64,000 nt of DNA from Cercophora sp. LCS_1. Its lineage: Eukaryota > Ascomycota > Sordariomycetes > Sordariales > Lasiosphaeriaceae. Below, piece after piece: positions 20,167 through 28,942 of this stretch. Both the position numbers and the translations under genes were made by a program. The stretch covers positions 124,001 to 188,000 of the forward strand of contig JAPZLL010000029.1 of the NCBI GenBank assembly GCA_036250225.1, read 5' to 3'. Under the pieces are notes generated by a model. The model was not told the DNA's origin. It was given only the letters and a program-made list of their open reading frames with translations, and made no database searches. Each line of letters opens with the position of its first letter. Position 1 is the stretch's first letter.

Positions 20167-21306
20167 GTGGCCATGGCAGACTCATCCCTCCCACCCACAA
20201 TGAAAGCCCAAATCCTCCCCGCCTTCAACACCCCCTACACCCTCACCCACCTCCCGCTCCCTAACCTCACCTCGCCCTACGACCTCCTCATCCGCGTAAC
20301 CGCCGCCTCCTACTGCCACACCGACTTTGTCCTCGCCACCGGTAAAATGCCGCCATACCCACTCGCATTCCCACACGTCTCCTCCCACGAATTCGCCGGC
20401 ACCATCATCGCCCTCCCACCCTCTTCCCAATCCCCCTACTCCGTGGGAACCCACGTCGGCGTTCCAGGCCGCGCATTCCACCCCTGCGCCACCTGTTCCG
20501 AGTGCGCATCCAGCCCTGACGACACAAACCCGGACGCCGATGACCCCGGATACTCGGTGTACTGTCCCAACGCAGTAAACCACGGGATCAGTGGACCCGG
20601 TGGGTTCCGAGAGTACGCTGTCGTCGATTGGAGACAGGTTGCACCCATCCCTGATGCAATGGAGCATGTCGATGCCGCGGCCATGATGTGTGCCGGCTTG
20701 ACCATCTACGCGGCGCTGAAAAGGTGTGGGTTGACCAGGGGACAGAGGGTCGGGATTGTGGGGTGTGGTGGTGGATTGGGGCATATAGGGGTGCAGTTTG
20801 CGGAACGGGTGTTTGGTTTGACGGTTGTCGGGGTTGATAATGCCGATGGGCCGTTGAAGTTGGCTAGGGAGGTTGTGGATAAGGGACGGGTTGTGGATGC
20901 GCGGAGCGAAGGGGTCGAGGAGGTTGTGAGGAAGATTGGGGACGAGGATGGGACGGTGGCTGCGGATAGGGGCTGTGACGCGGTTATTATCCTGCCGGAG
21001 AGCCAGAGGGCGTTTGAGTATGGGATGGGCATGTTGAGGAATCATGGGACGTGTGTGGTTGTTTCGTTTCCCGAGGAGGGTTTCAAGTTCCAGGCGAGGG
21101 ACGTGGTGTTTAGAGACATAAAGATTGTGGGGAGTTTGGTCGGGAGCAATAAGGTGTTGAGGGAGATGTTGGAGCTGGCGGCGGAAAAGGGGGTCAAGCC
21201 AAGGATCAAGGCGTTCGCGCTGGAGAGGTTGAATGAGTTGGTAGATGAGTACCACAAGATGGAGGGTGGCAAGTTGGTGGTTGATATGATGCTCTCGGAT
21301 GAGTAG
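20167..21306 (+). CDS. Zinc-dependent alcohol dehydrogenase (MDR family)
   Basis: Single exon, 379 residues from 20167; the Met at 20200 (before KAQILPAFN) fits family N termini equally well. GroES-like catalytic domain: SYCHTDF carries the catalytic-zinc Cys, HVSSHEFAG the catalytic His/Glu, and the structural-zinc loop has a C-x2-C-x2-C pattern with a fourth Cys about 20 residues later in an enlarged Asp/Pro-rich loop. The Rossmann domain has GIVGCGGGLGHIGVQFA. The family oxidises primary or secondary alcohols to carbonyls with NAD(P)+, or the reverse, in the cytosol. Codon use is C-rich in the 5' half and G-rich in the 3' half, which creates long antisense open frames; those are shadows. 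It sits at the centre of the enzyme block. Confidence 0.92.
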   Translation: MAMADSSLPPTMKAQILPAFNTPYTLTHLPLPNLTSPYDLLIRVTAASYCHTDFVLATGKMPPYPLAFPHVSSHEFAGTIIALPPSSQSPYSVGTHVGVPGRAFHPCATCSECASSPDDTNPDADDPGYSVYCPNAVNHGISGPGGFREYAVVDWRQVAPIPDAMEHVDAAAMMCAGLTIYAALKRCGLTRGQRVGIVGCGGGLGHIGVQFAERVFGLTVVGVDNADGPLKLAREVVDKGRVVDARSEGVEEVVRKIGDEDGTVAADRGCDAVIILPESQRAFEYGMGMLRNHGTCVVVSFPEEGFKFQARDVVFRDIKIVGSLVGSNKVLREMLELAAEKGVKPRIKAFALERLNELVDEYHKMEGGKLVVDMMLSDE

Positions 21307-21384
21307 ACTAACAAATCCTTATTCAGTCCCCTGCAAACTGCATCTCTAGCTCAAAGTTGTCGCCGCCTAATAAGACCGGGTTGA

Positions 21385-21831
21385 TCATGCAACCTTTGCT
21401 CCCAGTTCCCTCTCCTTCTCTCCGCTCTCGGCCATCTCATTCAACACCTTTTCCGCCGTTCTCATCGCCTCAACACCAGCGGGCACGCCACAGTAAATCG
21501 TGCAATGCAGGATCGCCTCCCTGATTTCCAACTCGGTAAGGCCATTATTCCTCGCTCCACGAATATGTGCCGCAAGTTCAGGTCCACGGTTGAGAGCCAT
21601 GAGCATGCCGATGTTGAGAAGACTCCGCTGTTTCTTCTCCAGTCCCGGCCGTGTCCAGACGTATCCCCAGCACCATTCCGTCACCAATTCCTGACCGGGA
21701 CGTGAGAACTCAGTTGATCCGCCGGCCAGAGCTCGGTCGACAAAGACATCGCCGACGACGGCCCGACGCATCTTGATGCCTTCGTCAAAGAGCTGCTTGT
21801 GCAGGTCGTCAAACTTGGGGTCGCTTGACAT
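21385..21831 (-). CDS. Carboxymuconolactone decarboxylase-family protein 1 (single domain)
   Basis: Single exon, 148 residues, starting at the Met before SSDPKFDDLHKQL; an earlier in-frame Met (21945) would add a hydrophobic non-conserved leader. Landmarks match gamma-carboxymuconolactone decarboxylase: GIKMRRAVVGDVFVDRAL, EWCWGYVWTRPGLEKKQRSLLNIG, AAHIRGARNNGLTELEIREAILHCTIYCGVPAGVEAM. The family catalyses decarboxylation of carboxymuconolactone in protocatechuate breakdown, but relatives act on other substrates or serve as peroxidase-like AhpD enzymes. The resemblance here is to the true CMD group rather than AhpD (no CxxC). Its promoter holds the CTCCGATAT 9-mer in reverse (22095..22103). 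It lies 79 bp downstream of the convergent ADH gene. Confidence 0.9.
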   Translation of the reverse strand: MSSDPKFDDLHKQLFDEGIKMRRAVVGDVFVDRALAGGSTEFSRPGQELVTEWCWGYVWTRPGLEKKQRSLLNIGMLMALNRGPELAAHIRGARNNGLTELEIREAILHCTIYCGVPAGVEAMRTAEKVLNEMAESGEKERELGAKVA

Positions 21832-21837
21832 GGCGAT

Positions 21838-21866
21838 GTTGATGGTGTTGATGATGATGATAACAC
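21838..21866. repeat. (TGA/GAT)n microsatellite-like run
   Basis: Imperfect trinucleotide run (gttgatggtgttgatgatga) just upstream of the CMD protein 1 start codon, possibly in its 5' UTR. Confidence 0.6.
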
Positions 21867-22094
21867 TGATGAGGTTGTTTAGCTGGATGAGGTACGTATC
21901 TTCCGACTGTTCGAGAGGATGGCCAGATGAGGAGATTGAGAACAAGAACCATCACGTGAAGTTGATTGCAGCCCAATGATGTACCTCGGGGCAAAGCATC
22001 CCGCGTCGTGTGCCGAGACTCACACGACATGTTCCCCTCATGTGGGGGTCAGCGGTGGTTTTTGTAGACCCGTTGGGGTACAGCGTCCACAACG

Positions 22095-22103
22095 ATATCG
22101 GAG
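22095..22103. promoter_or_regulatory. Shared promoter 9-mer, reverse copy
   Basis: ATATCGGAG, the reverse complement of the element at 18645..18653, 264 bp upstream of the CMD protein 1 start. Candidate only. Confidence 0.3.
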
Positions 22104-22258
22104 ATGTGATACTGGACGTGTCAGTATATTCAGCTGCGAAAAGCGAGTGGTGATGAATAAGTTGGTGGGCGATCGTCCGGAGACACTTGAGGATAGCAAT
22201 AAGACTAGTTCCACGGGAAAAAAATGTCGTAATCTACAAGGGGGACCAAGAACGACAA

Positions 22259-23109
22259 CTAATCCTTCTTCGTCTTCACCCCCTCAGCAACTACTTCCTC
22301 AATAATCGGTGCCGCAACATGCGCGGTATGCAGACTCAACAACGTCGCAAGCTCCAAGACCTCAATAATTTCCTGCGGTGTAGCCCCATAACCAAGCGCA
22401 TTCTTCATATGCAGTTTCAGTCCCGGCACATACAGATGCGTCGACGCAGCGTCAAAGGCACAGTAGACCAATTCCTTGATCTATATCCATGTCAGCAATC
22501 TACCTTCTTTCCATCAATTGAAGTGACGAGACATACCTTTGGCTCCAAAGCCCCACCCTTCTTCCCATCAACCTCCTTGACCCACGGCACGCTGCTAAAC
22601 TCCAGATACGCCCCGAAAAACTCGGGATCAAGCCTCAAAAAGTCCTCCCAAAATACGTGCCAGTACCCCCTCTTCTCTGTGAACTCCTTCTTCAGAGCTT
22701 CCTGCGTCTCGTCAAAAGGCTTGGTTATATCCTCTTGATATTTACCCTCCTCCTTGAGCACTTCAACCAGCAGCGGCACGCCAATGTTGCATGCGTGGAT
22801 GCCAAGTGTGCTGGATAACTCGATGACTTCGATGATCTCGTGCACTGTTGCGCCTTCTTTGATGGCGGCCGTTACATGAGTGCGGATGCCGGGCACGTAG
22901 AGGTGGGTTGCTGCGCTGTCGACGGCGAGGGAGATGAGCGCTTGGTTCTTGGGTGAGAGGTGCGATTTGGTCTTGGGAACTGAGGCGAGTCGAAGGGAGG
23001 CAGAGAAGAAGGGCGGGGAGAGGCGGAGGAGGGAGGACCAGCCTGAGTGGAACTCTGAGCGATCGAAGAGTGTTCCAAAGCGGGATTTGAGTTCTTCTTC
23101 CGAAGACAT
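22259..23109 (-). CDS. Tandem (two-domain) CMD/AhpD-like protein
   Basis: Two exons: complement(join(22259..22480,22537..23109)), 264 residues. The 56-bp intron (GTATGT..TATAG) joins ALEPK|IKELVYCAFD. The protein is an internal duplication: each half has LRLSPPFF/LRLDPEFF, then SAATHLYVPGIRTHVTAAI or the matching ASTHLYVPGLKLHMKNAL, then HEIIEVIELSSTLGIHA or the matching QEIIEVLELATLLSLHT. Each half is a helical CMD-like unit, so the chain probably folds as an intramolecular dimer of what is usually a homo-oligomer. No CxxC is seen, so AhpD-type peroxidase chemistry is unlikely. With CMD protein 1 next door the cluster encodes three CMD-like domains. Role: probably decarboxylation or isomerisation of a lactone or acid intermediate (inference). 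Confidence 0.88.
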
Positions 23110-23373
23110 GGTGAGCGTTATGGTTGAGAAGTGGCGTTGTGGTGAGAGCAATGTTGATGTGAATCCCGGATGACCTGGATTCGGACTGATGAGACCGAGG
23201 TGGGGTGGATGTTATCCCCGCACACGGCACGGGAAGTAGGTGGTGCCGGTAGTTGGCGGGTAACACCTGTGTCACGAAAAGGAGGTGGGTGTGGGGTAAT
23301 AGACAGATCGAAGAAGTTGAGATGATCACGAAAAACAAAGAACTGCACACTGAGTTGTAAGGCTCTAGGAAAG

Positions 23374-24426
23374 CTACACGGTTTCTACGTAGGCAAGCCT
23401 GTATCCGAAGAAGCGATGAGGGTTCTGGTCTTCCCATTCCACATCATGGGCAAAAATGACTTCAACACCATTCTTCTCCGCCTTTCGAATCCGTTCAATC
23501 GTTTCCTCGGCCTTTTGCCTGTTGGAATGAATGCAGCATGTGTTCCCCGCAGCATCCTGCCACTCCCCGATCGTTTTCTCCCCGTTTATGATTCTTCGAT
23601 CATGGCAAGCGTCACCTGCCAGATACACAAACTTGCTTCCAGTGGGACCATCCGCAACTCGAGCCAGAATGTTGATGTGCCCTGGCAAGTGACCAGGCGC
23701 ATCGACGATGGATAGGCTCGCATCCCCAAAAAAGTCCAGCCCTCGCATCTCAGGATCTCCCAAAGCAATCCAGTTTCCGGTCGGGTAGGCGGAGATAGAC
23801 TTGACGCTGTCACGGGACTCGGTATGGGCATCCCGCCCGGCATCCACAGGCGGCAACTCGATTGTCCGAGATGGATCAAGCAGGTCCTTCTCAAAGAATG
23901 AGTGACCTCCACGGAGAGTCTCCGAAGTGCCCGCTAGAACGGCCAGTGACCCGTGGCCGACGATGAAGATGGATCGGGGAAAATCGTGCGGATCGCCGAT
24001 GTGATCCCAATGCACCTTTGACTACCATCAGCACTATCCGCAGTTTCGAGGAGAGTACCGTACATGCGAGTAGATGACATAGTCGATGTCATCTGGTGTA
24101 AGCCTGCCAGCTTCGAGACTTTTGACCACGTCCGGATCCGTGCTCAGGGGTCGTCTGGTCTCAACATGGCGCCGGATGGGTTCTGAGTATCGGCCGACAT
24201 CCCTTCGAACTCCGAGGTCAAAAACGATGCGTGTGATCTTTTGGGTCTCGGGGTTGCAATGTTGAATCAGAAAACATAGTGACGGAACTGTTTTGCGGGC
24301 TCCCGGTTCCGATGGAGAAACAAACTGGTCCTCCGGGAGTGTGAAGTGCCCACCACAGAGAGCATGGACCGTAACAGTCTTCCCCGGAGCGTTCGAAGCA
24401 AAGGAATCGATGATTTCTCGGGGCAT
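23374..24426 (-). CDS. MBL-fold hydrolase 2 (lactonase-like)
   Basis: Two exons: complement(join(23374..24015,24064..24426)), 334 residues. A 48-bp intron (GTACGG..CAAAG) cuts the zinc motif itself: YSH|VHWDHIGDPHDFP. Other landmarks are SIVDAPGHLPGHINILAR and VYLAGDACHDRRIING. The N-terminal block GHFTLPEDQFVSPSEPGARKTVPSLCFLIQH aligns by eye with GHLTLPERLFVTDADPDKRATVPSLSFLIQH of MBL-1, so the two are paralogues. Predicted cytosolic Zn-dependent hydrolase of a lactone, lactam or thioester-like bond. It is divergent from HIBADH-2 across 306 bp, mirroring the MBL-1/HIBADH-1 pair on the left side of the cluster. Confidence 0.9.
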
Positions 24427-24732
24427 TTTGAGCTCTCAATAACAATATCTCGACAGATGATAAGGTGCCGCATGTCCTGATGAGCACGTGAAGTCGTTGT
24501 GAAGCATGACATCCAACAGCTTCCCCGCCCAGCATGCATCAACGACCCCCACATCCTCTCGGATTGGCGAAGGAGCAGATGCATCGGCGATAAAACAAAC
24601 CCCTCCCTTCCCCGCATGCCGCCATGATGGTCCCTTTCCCGTCCCGGCTCACACACAGACAGCACAGGTCTGGTTCGACAGCATTGTATTGTACAACCAC
24701 AACAATCCAACATCGCTAACCAATAGGTCATC
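24427..24732. promoter_or_regulatory. Divergent promoter, MBL-2 / HIBADH-2
   Basis: 306 bp between divergent starts, with a TCGGA half site at 24559..24563 and several CT-rich stretches near the HIBADH-2 start. Probably shared control. Confidence 0.4.
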
Positions 24733-25723
24733 ATGGTGGACAAGCCTCACACGCTAGGTTTCATTGGCCTAGGTGCCATGGGGAAACCCATGGTCACCAA
24801 CCTTGCCAAAAAGCTCCCATCCGGCTCCATCATCCAGGTCTACGACATTGTCACAGCACCTGCAGAAGAACTAACCACTCATTTCCCTGGGATTGTAAAC
24901 CAATGCTTCAGCGCAAGCGAAGTGGCTTCAAAATCAGTGCGTTCCCGTTCTTATATCTCGAATCAAACTAACATTTCAGGACATCATCATAACTATGCTC
25001 CCAGAATCATCCCACGTCCGAACCGTCTATTTTGAATCCATAATTCCCTCCTTCGACCCAGCACTGTCCAAACTTCTGCTCGACTGCTCCACAATCGATC
25101 TCGCCACCTCTCTCGAAGTGGCCGAAAATCTGAAGGTCTACTCACCAACCTCCTCCTTCTACGACGCCCCCGTCTCCGGTGGTGTCCTCGGTGCAACAGC
25201 CGGCACAATCGCCTTCTTCCTTGGCATTTCACCGACCGACCCTAACCTCACCCGCCTCGCGCCCCTTCTGTCGTTGATGGGCTCCAAAACCATCCCCTGC
25301 GGCGGTCCATCCCTCGGCCTAGCAGCCAAGCTCTCCAACAACTACCTCTCTGGAATCATCACCATCGCTACTGCCGAGGCAATGGACATGGGCATGCGAG
25401 CCGGTATCGACGCAGAAGTTCTAGCGCAGGTATTCAAAGCAGGGACGGCGCAGAATACCATTTGTGATGTGTTTAATCCTGTGCCGGGGGTGTGCGCTAA
25501 AGCGCCGGCGTCGAATGGGTACAAAAATGGGTTTAGAGTCGAGTTGATGAGGAAGGATATGCGGCTTGCGCTAGACATGGCGAGACGGGTTGGGTGTCGG
25601 AATGCCCTTGGGGCTGGGGGTTTGGGTGTGTATGCGGCTGCGAGTGAAAGTGAGGAGTGTAGAGGGTTGGATAGTAGGGTTGTGTATCGGTGGCTGGGGG
25701 GAAGAGAGGATTGGAAGGCTTAA
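24733..25723 (+). CDS. HIBADH-like beta-hydroxyacid dehydrogenase 2
   Basis: Two exons: join(24733..24936,24980..25723), 315 residues. The 43-bp intron (GTGCGT..TTTCAG with an ACTAAC branch site) joins ASKS|DIIITMLPES. Landmarks: GFIGLGAMGKPMVTNLA (NAD(P) loop), ITMLPESSHV, FYDAPVSGGVLGATAGTIAFFLG (substrate-binding signature), and the catalytic-Lys helix GLAAKLSNNYLSGI. Compared with HIBADH-1 the intron is at a different place, so the two genes are old paralogues rather than a recent copy. Both keep the NPVPGV motif and a GYxxGFRxEL stretch, which links them to one subfamily. Predicted to oxidise a beta-hydroxyacid; substrate unknown. Confidence 0.92.
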
Positions 25724-26212
25724 AATGGGAACGGGAATGGTGTTGATTGATGGTAGTAAAGGAGAGTTAGACAAAGGATAGTGTTTCGGCATCAGAGGAT
25801 GACCAAATATTAGATTATATGTCTGAGAACCCAGTCGAGACAAAGTCATGAGGCGTTTCTTCAAACTTGGCGCTATAACATGCAAATCTTACAACACCTA
25901 CGTCTCTTTAAAGCCCATCCAGTCTGGCGATTGATGGTTGTCCTCGACGCGCATTTCTCGATAATCAGAAACCGAGCTCTTCCGACGGCGCGGGCCAGGG
26001 TTGTCAATCTCACACCCTCCTCCCCCTCCAACAACCCCTCGCGGGAAAACACATCCCGCCTGGGTTCCGAACATAGGCTAAAGCACAGCAGGTTGAAAGC
26101 GAAGACAAAAAGATCGCCCCCGAAAGAACTGACATCTCCACCAGCCTCTTCAGACCTCCTCATCGATTTCCACATCCTCCATCCGCAGCCCAACTCTCGT
26201 CATTAGGTCACC
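25724..26212. promoter_or_regulatory. Intergenic and cupin promoter
   Basis: About 490 bp between the HIBADH-2 stop codon and the cupin start. It has a TCCGA half site at 25981..25985. No gene is seen. Confidence 0.4.
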
Positions 26213-26764
26213 ATGTCTTCGGTAGAAGGATCTCCCTTCCCGACTCCAAAGCGTCACATAACAACACACACGCCAACCGGCATTGCAACTTTCAGCACCA
26301 CCGTCTCCTCAACTCCCACAACACACTCCATCCCAGGGATGCTCTACCACGAAATGTACACCACCACCACATCACCTATCAACATTCAAGACGAAAGCGA
26401 CATCAAAGCAGTCAAAGCCAATGAACCAAACGAGTCCACAATCACATTTCCCAGTCCAGGCAACACAATCCTCCGCTACTGTGACTGGCCACCTGGCGGG
26501 TCAGCACCGCTCCATCGCCATGAAACAATCGACTTTGGCATCGTGATTCACGGAAGTGTTGAAGCAATCACGGAGGATGGTCAGACAAGGGTTCTTGGGC
26601 CAGGAGACGTGCTAATACAAAGAAACACGATGCACGGGTGGAGGAATGTGAGCGAGACAGAGTGGGCGAGGGTTGCGTTTGTGATTCAGGGGGTGGAGCC
26701 CGTCAGGGTGGGAGACAAAGTCATGACAATGGATCTTGGCGCATTTGTAAAGACAGATGATTGA
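26213..26764 (+). CDS. Cupin-domain protein
   Basis: Single exon, 183 residues. The N-terminal ~70 residues form a strand-rich lead-in; the conserved cupin barrel then shows GGSAPLHRHETIDFGIVIHGSV (metal-ligand HxH), GPGDVLIQRNTMHGWRNVS (third His) and a final strand ARVAFVIQGVEPV. This is the small cupin_2 type seen next to dehydrogenases and CMD proteins in catabolic clusters. Possible roles are dioxygenase, isomerase or lyase; the sequence does not decide. It closes the enzyme block on the right, in the same orientation as HIBADH-2. Confidence 0.88.
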   Translation: MSSVEGSPFPTPKRHITTHTPTGIATFSTTVSSTPTTHSIPGMLYHEMYTTTTSPINIQDESDIKAVKANEPNESTITFPSPGNTILRYCDWPPGGSAPLHRHETIDFGIVIHGSVEAITEDGQTRVLGPGDVLIQRNTMHGWRNVSETEWARVAFVIQGVEPVRVGDKVMTMDLGAFVKTDD

Positions 26765-26867
26765 ATCCCGCAGGTCTCGATACCAAATGGAAATCTGTTT
26801 TTAGATGGTATGTCCAATCACAATCAACCACATCCTCGAACCCAAAGAAGTGAAATCCCATTCGTCT

Positions 26868-28470
26868 TCACAAATGTGGCAGCAAGTCCGTCCACTCAAC
26901 CGTCTCATAAACCCCAACCGGCGCCCTCCCCAAACTCACAAACGCCTCCACCACCAAGTAAGCCCTCGCCACCCCAAAAACCACCACAACCGCACACCCA
27001 AGCAACCTCCACCACCTCTCGAAACCAAACCTATCCCTCCCACTTTCCGCAACCCTCCGACAAAACTGCTCGAACCCTCCCCAAACCTGCTTCACCACAT
27101 AAAACACCCAGAACCCCGCGCCCGAAACGGCAATCGCAAGCACCGATGCCTTCCACGGCACCCTCTCCACATGACTTGGGAACATACCAGGGTCGAAAGT
27201 TCCCGCAAGCGCAACGCAATGCAGCGCCCCATAGGCAGCCGCAGCGAATGCCAAAACAGACCACGCCCGGCCGCGATGGACGTTCACTTGTCCTAGACCT
27301 GGGTTTTCGAGGAGGGACGGCATGTTGGCTACACAAGGAACCAGATAATCCGTTTCGCCCAGAAGCAGCCGGTTAGCATGCGGGATCAAGCCACGTGTAA
27401 AGTAGTATTTCGTGTATTTTGGTCGAGAGGTGCATGCTTCGCGGAGGACGTCAGTGGCGCGGGAGGCAGCGGCGAGGAGGGGAATCGGGATGGGTGTGGT
27501 CGGCGCGTGAGAGTGGAGGTATGCACGACGACAGTAGCGGCCGTGGCGGAGGGTGAGGGGCGGATCGTGGGTTGTGTACGGTGGCACGAGGTAGATTTCG
27601 CATGCGGGCGCGATGGGAGCGGAGAGGTCGAACGGGTATTCGTAGTGGGTTTCGCTGTCAGTGTTGGGTCGGATGTGTGGGAAGCCGAGGGATTTGGAGG
27701 GGTTGTGGTAGCCGGGGGAGCCGATGGAGACTTCGGTTGACATGTAGATCATGTTGTTAGTTTTAGGGTTGGTGCGGGCCTGTAGCTCGCGCCATGGCTC
27801 AGGAGCGTCTGCCACGCCGAAACTGTCTTCGCCTGGAGCGAGGTGTGTGAAGCACTGGATGGCGGTGATGCTGTTGGTGGAGGAGTAGTTCGAGGAGCAG
27901 AGATGCATCAAGGTGAGGAAATCTTTGTTGGTTTCGCTGTCCAGCATGGTTGGCACCTCGACATCGAGGGGATTATTCCACCATTAAACGTAGATTGCAA
28001 ACGCGCAGGCGACGTGGCCGGGTGTGTTGATTTCCAGGAGGGAAATGGGCATTTTGCACACAGCCCGTGCCAGTACTTGGATGACCATCCACCCTGCTTG
28101 CACGCAGATGATACTCTTTGCCATCCAGTCCACCTTGCTCTTGTCCCCAGTGTGGGATTCTGCTATGTCTGGCAATCTGTTGAGAAGCGAGAGCAGCCGA
28201 ATGCCCTCGGGGCTCACGGTGACGGGTCGTCTTTTCACGGAAACGTCGTCCGAAGCCCCTCGGTTCGGTCGGGACGTTCAGGTGCAGCGATGGCCAGACA
28301 CAGAGGGTGAGGGTTACCAGACAAGACAAGATCAAGGAAAAGGTACCCCTGCCGTTTGGCTCCGACTGCCAGCTTGTTGTGGCTCCGTCTTCTCCCACCG
28401 CTTTTGTGGCGAATAAGAGCAAGAGAGGGACAGGATGAACCAAGACCATCATCTGGGGTAGTGACACCAT
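26868..28470 (-). pseudogene. Decayed polytopic membrane protein gene
   Basis: The remains match a family of fungal multi-pass membrane proteins that I know only as hypothetical. The N-terminal segment (SLILSCLVTLTLCVWPSLHLNVP) and a following part in another frame (VTVSPEGIRLLSLL, then DKSKVDWMAKSIICVQAGWMVIQVLAR and LLEINTPGHVACAFAIYV) are both characteristic. About 100 residues that normally lie between them appear to be missing, with a frame change near 28225-28240. At 27984..27986 an in-frame TAA interrupts IYV-stop-WWNNPLDV, where the family has a residue before WW or WF. The rest to 26868 stays open and ends in typical helices (ARAYLVVEAFVSLGRAPVGVYETVEW). Two independent lesions make loss of function likely. 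Confidence 0.75.
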
Positions 28471-28942
28471 GACACTACACGAGCTTGGCTAGGGAGGTAG
28501 GAAAGGAGAGGGTGTAAGGAAGATGCCAATGCCTGTTTGGGATGGGGACAAGCTCTTATCCTCGCAGCCGCTCTCACTTGAACAGTCTGGGGCTGCGGCC
28601 CGATGCATCATGCCAGGGTGAAAAGAAACTCCATTCGCCAGCACAGCCCCGGAACCCCACGTCCGGCTCAGCTTCAAGGCTGTTTTGCAGGAGCACCGAT
28701 CGAAACCACAAGGCACTCATCGAAGATTATCTATCTCCCCAGCACGTAGAAATTGAAGTTGTCATCGTCACTGATTTATCACAGCTACGCAACAAAGTCT
28801 CGGGGCCGCCCGCACCTCATTCTCACAGCTCGAGACACCAGCATCACAAGAAGAAACACTGTGACCGTGAAATTTGTCATTGCGGAAAACCACTGGGTAG
28901 CTAATCAGCAAACTGACGGTCTTTTATAACCGTCATTTGTGT
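28471..28942. other. Intergenic, nothing recognised
   Basis: About 470 bp between the 5' end of the membrane-protein relic and the 3' end of the P-type ATPase. No frame or repeat of note. Confidence 0.5.

Noticed and set aside
20182..21255. 357-codon antisense frame over the zinc ADH
   Set aside because: Created by codon bias of the real ADH gene; the translation has no family motif and is His/Pro/Arg-rich.
17486..26764. Secondary-metabolite biosynthetic cluster
   Set aside because: No PKS, NRPS, terpene cyclase, DMATS or P450 gene in the window; the content fits breakdown rather than synthesis.
27957..27992. A 36-bp intron removing the TAA in the membrane protein gene
   Set aside because: Too short for fungal splicing, no branch site, and donor GTTTAA is poor.
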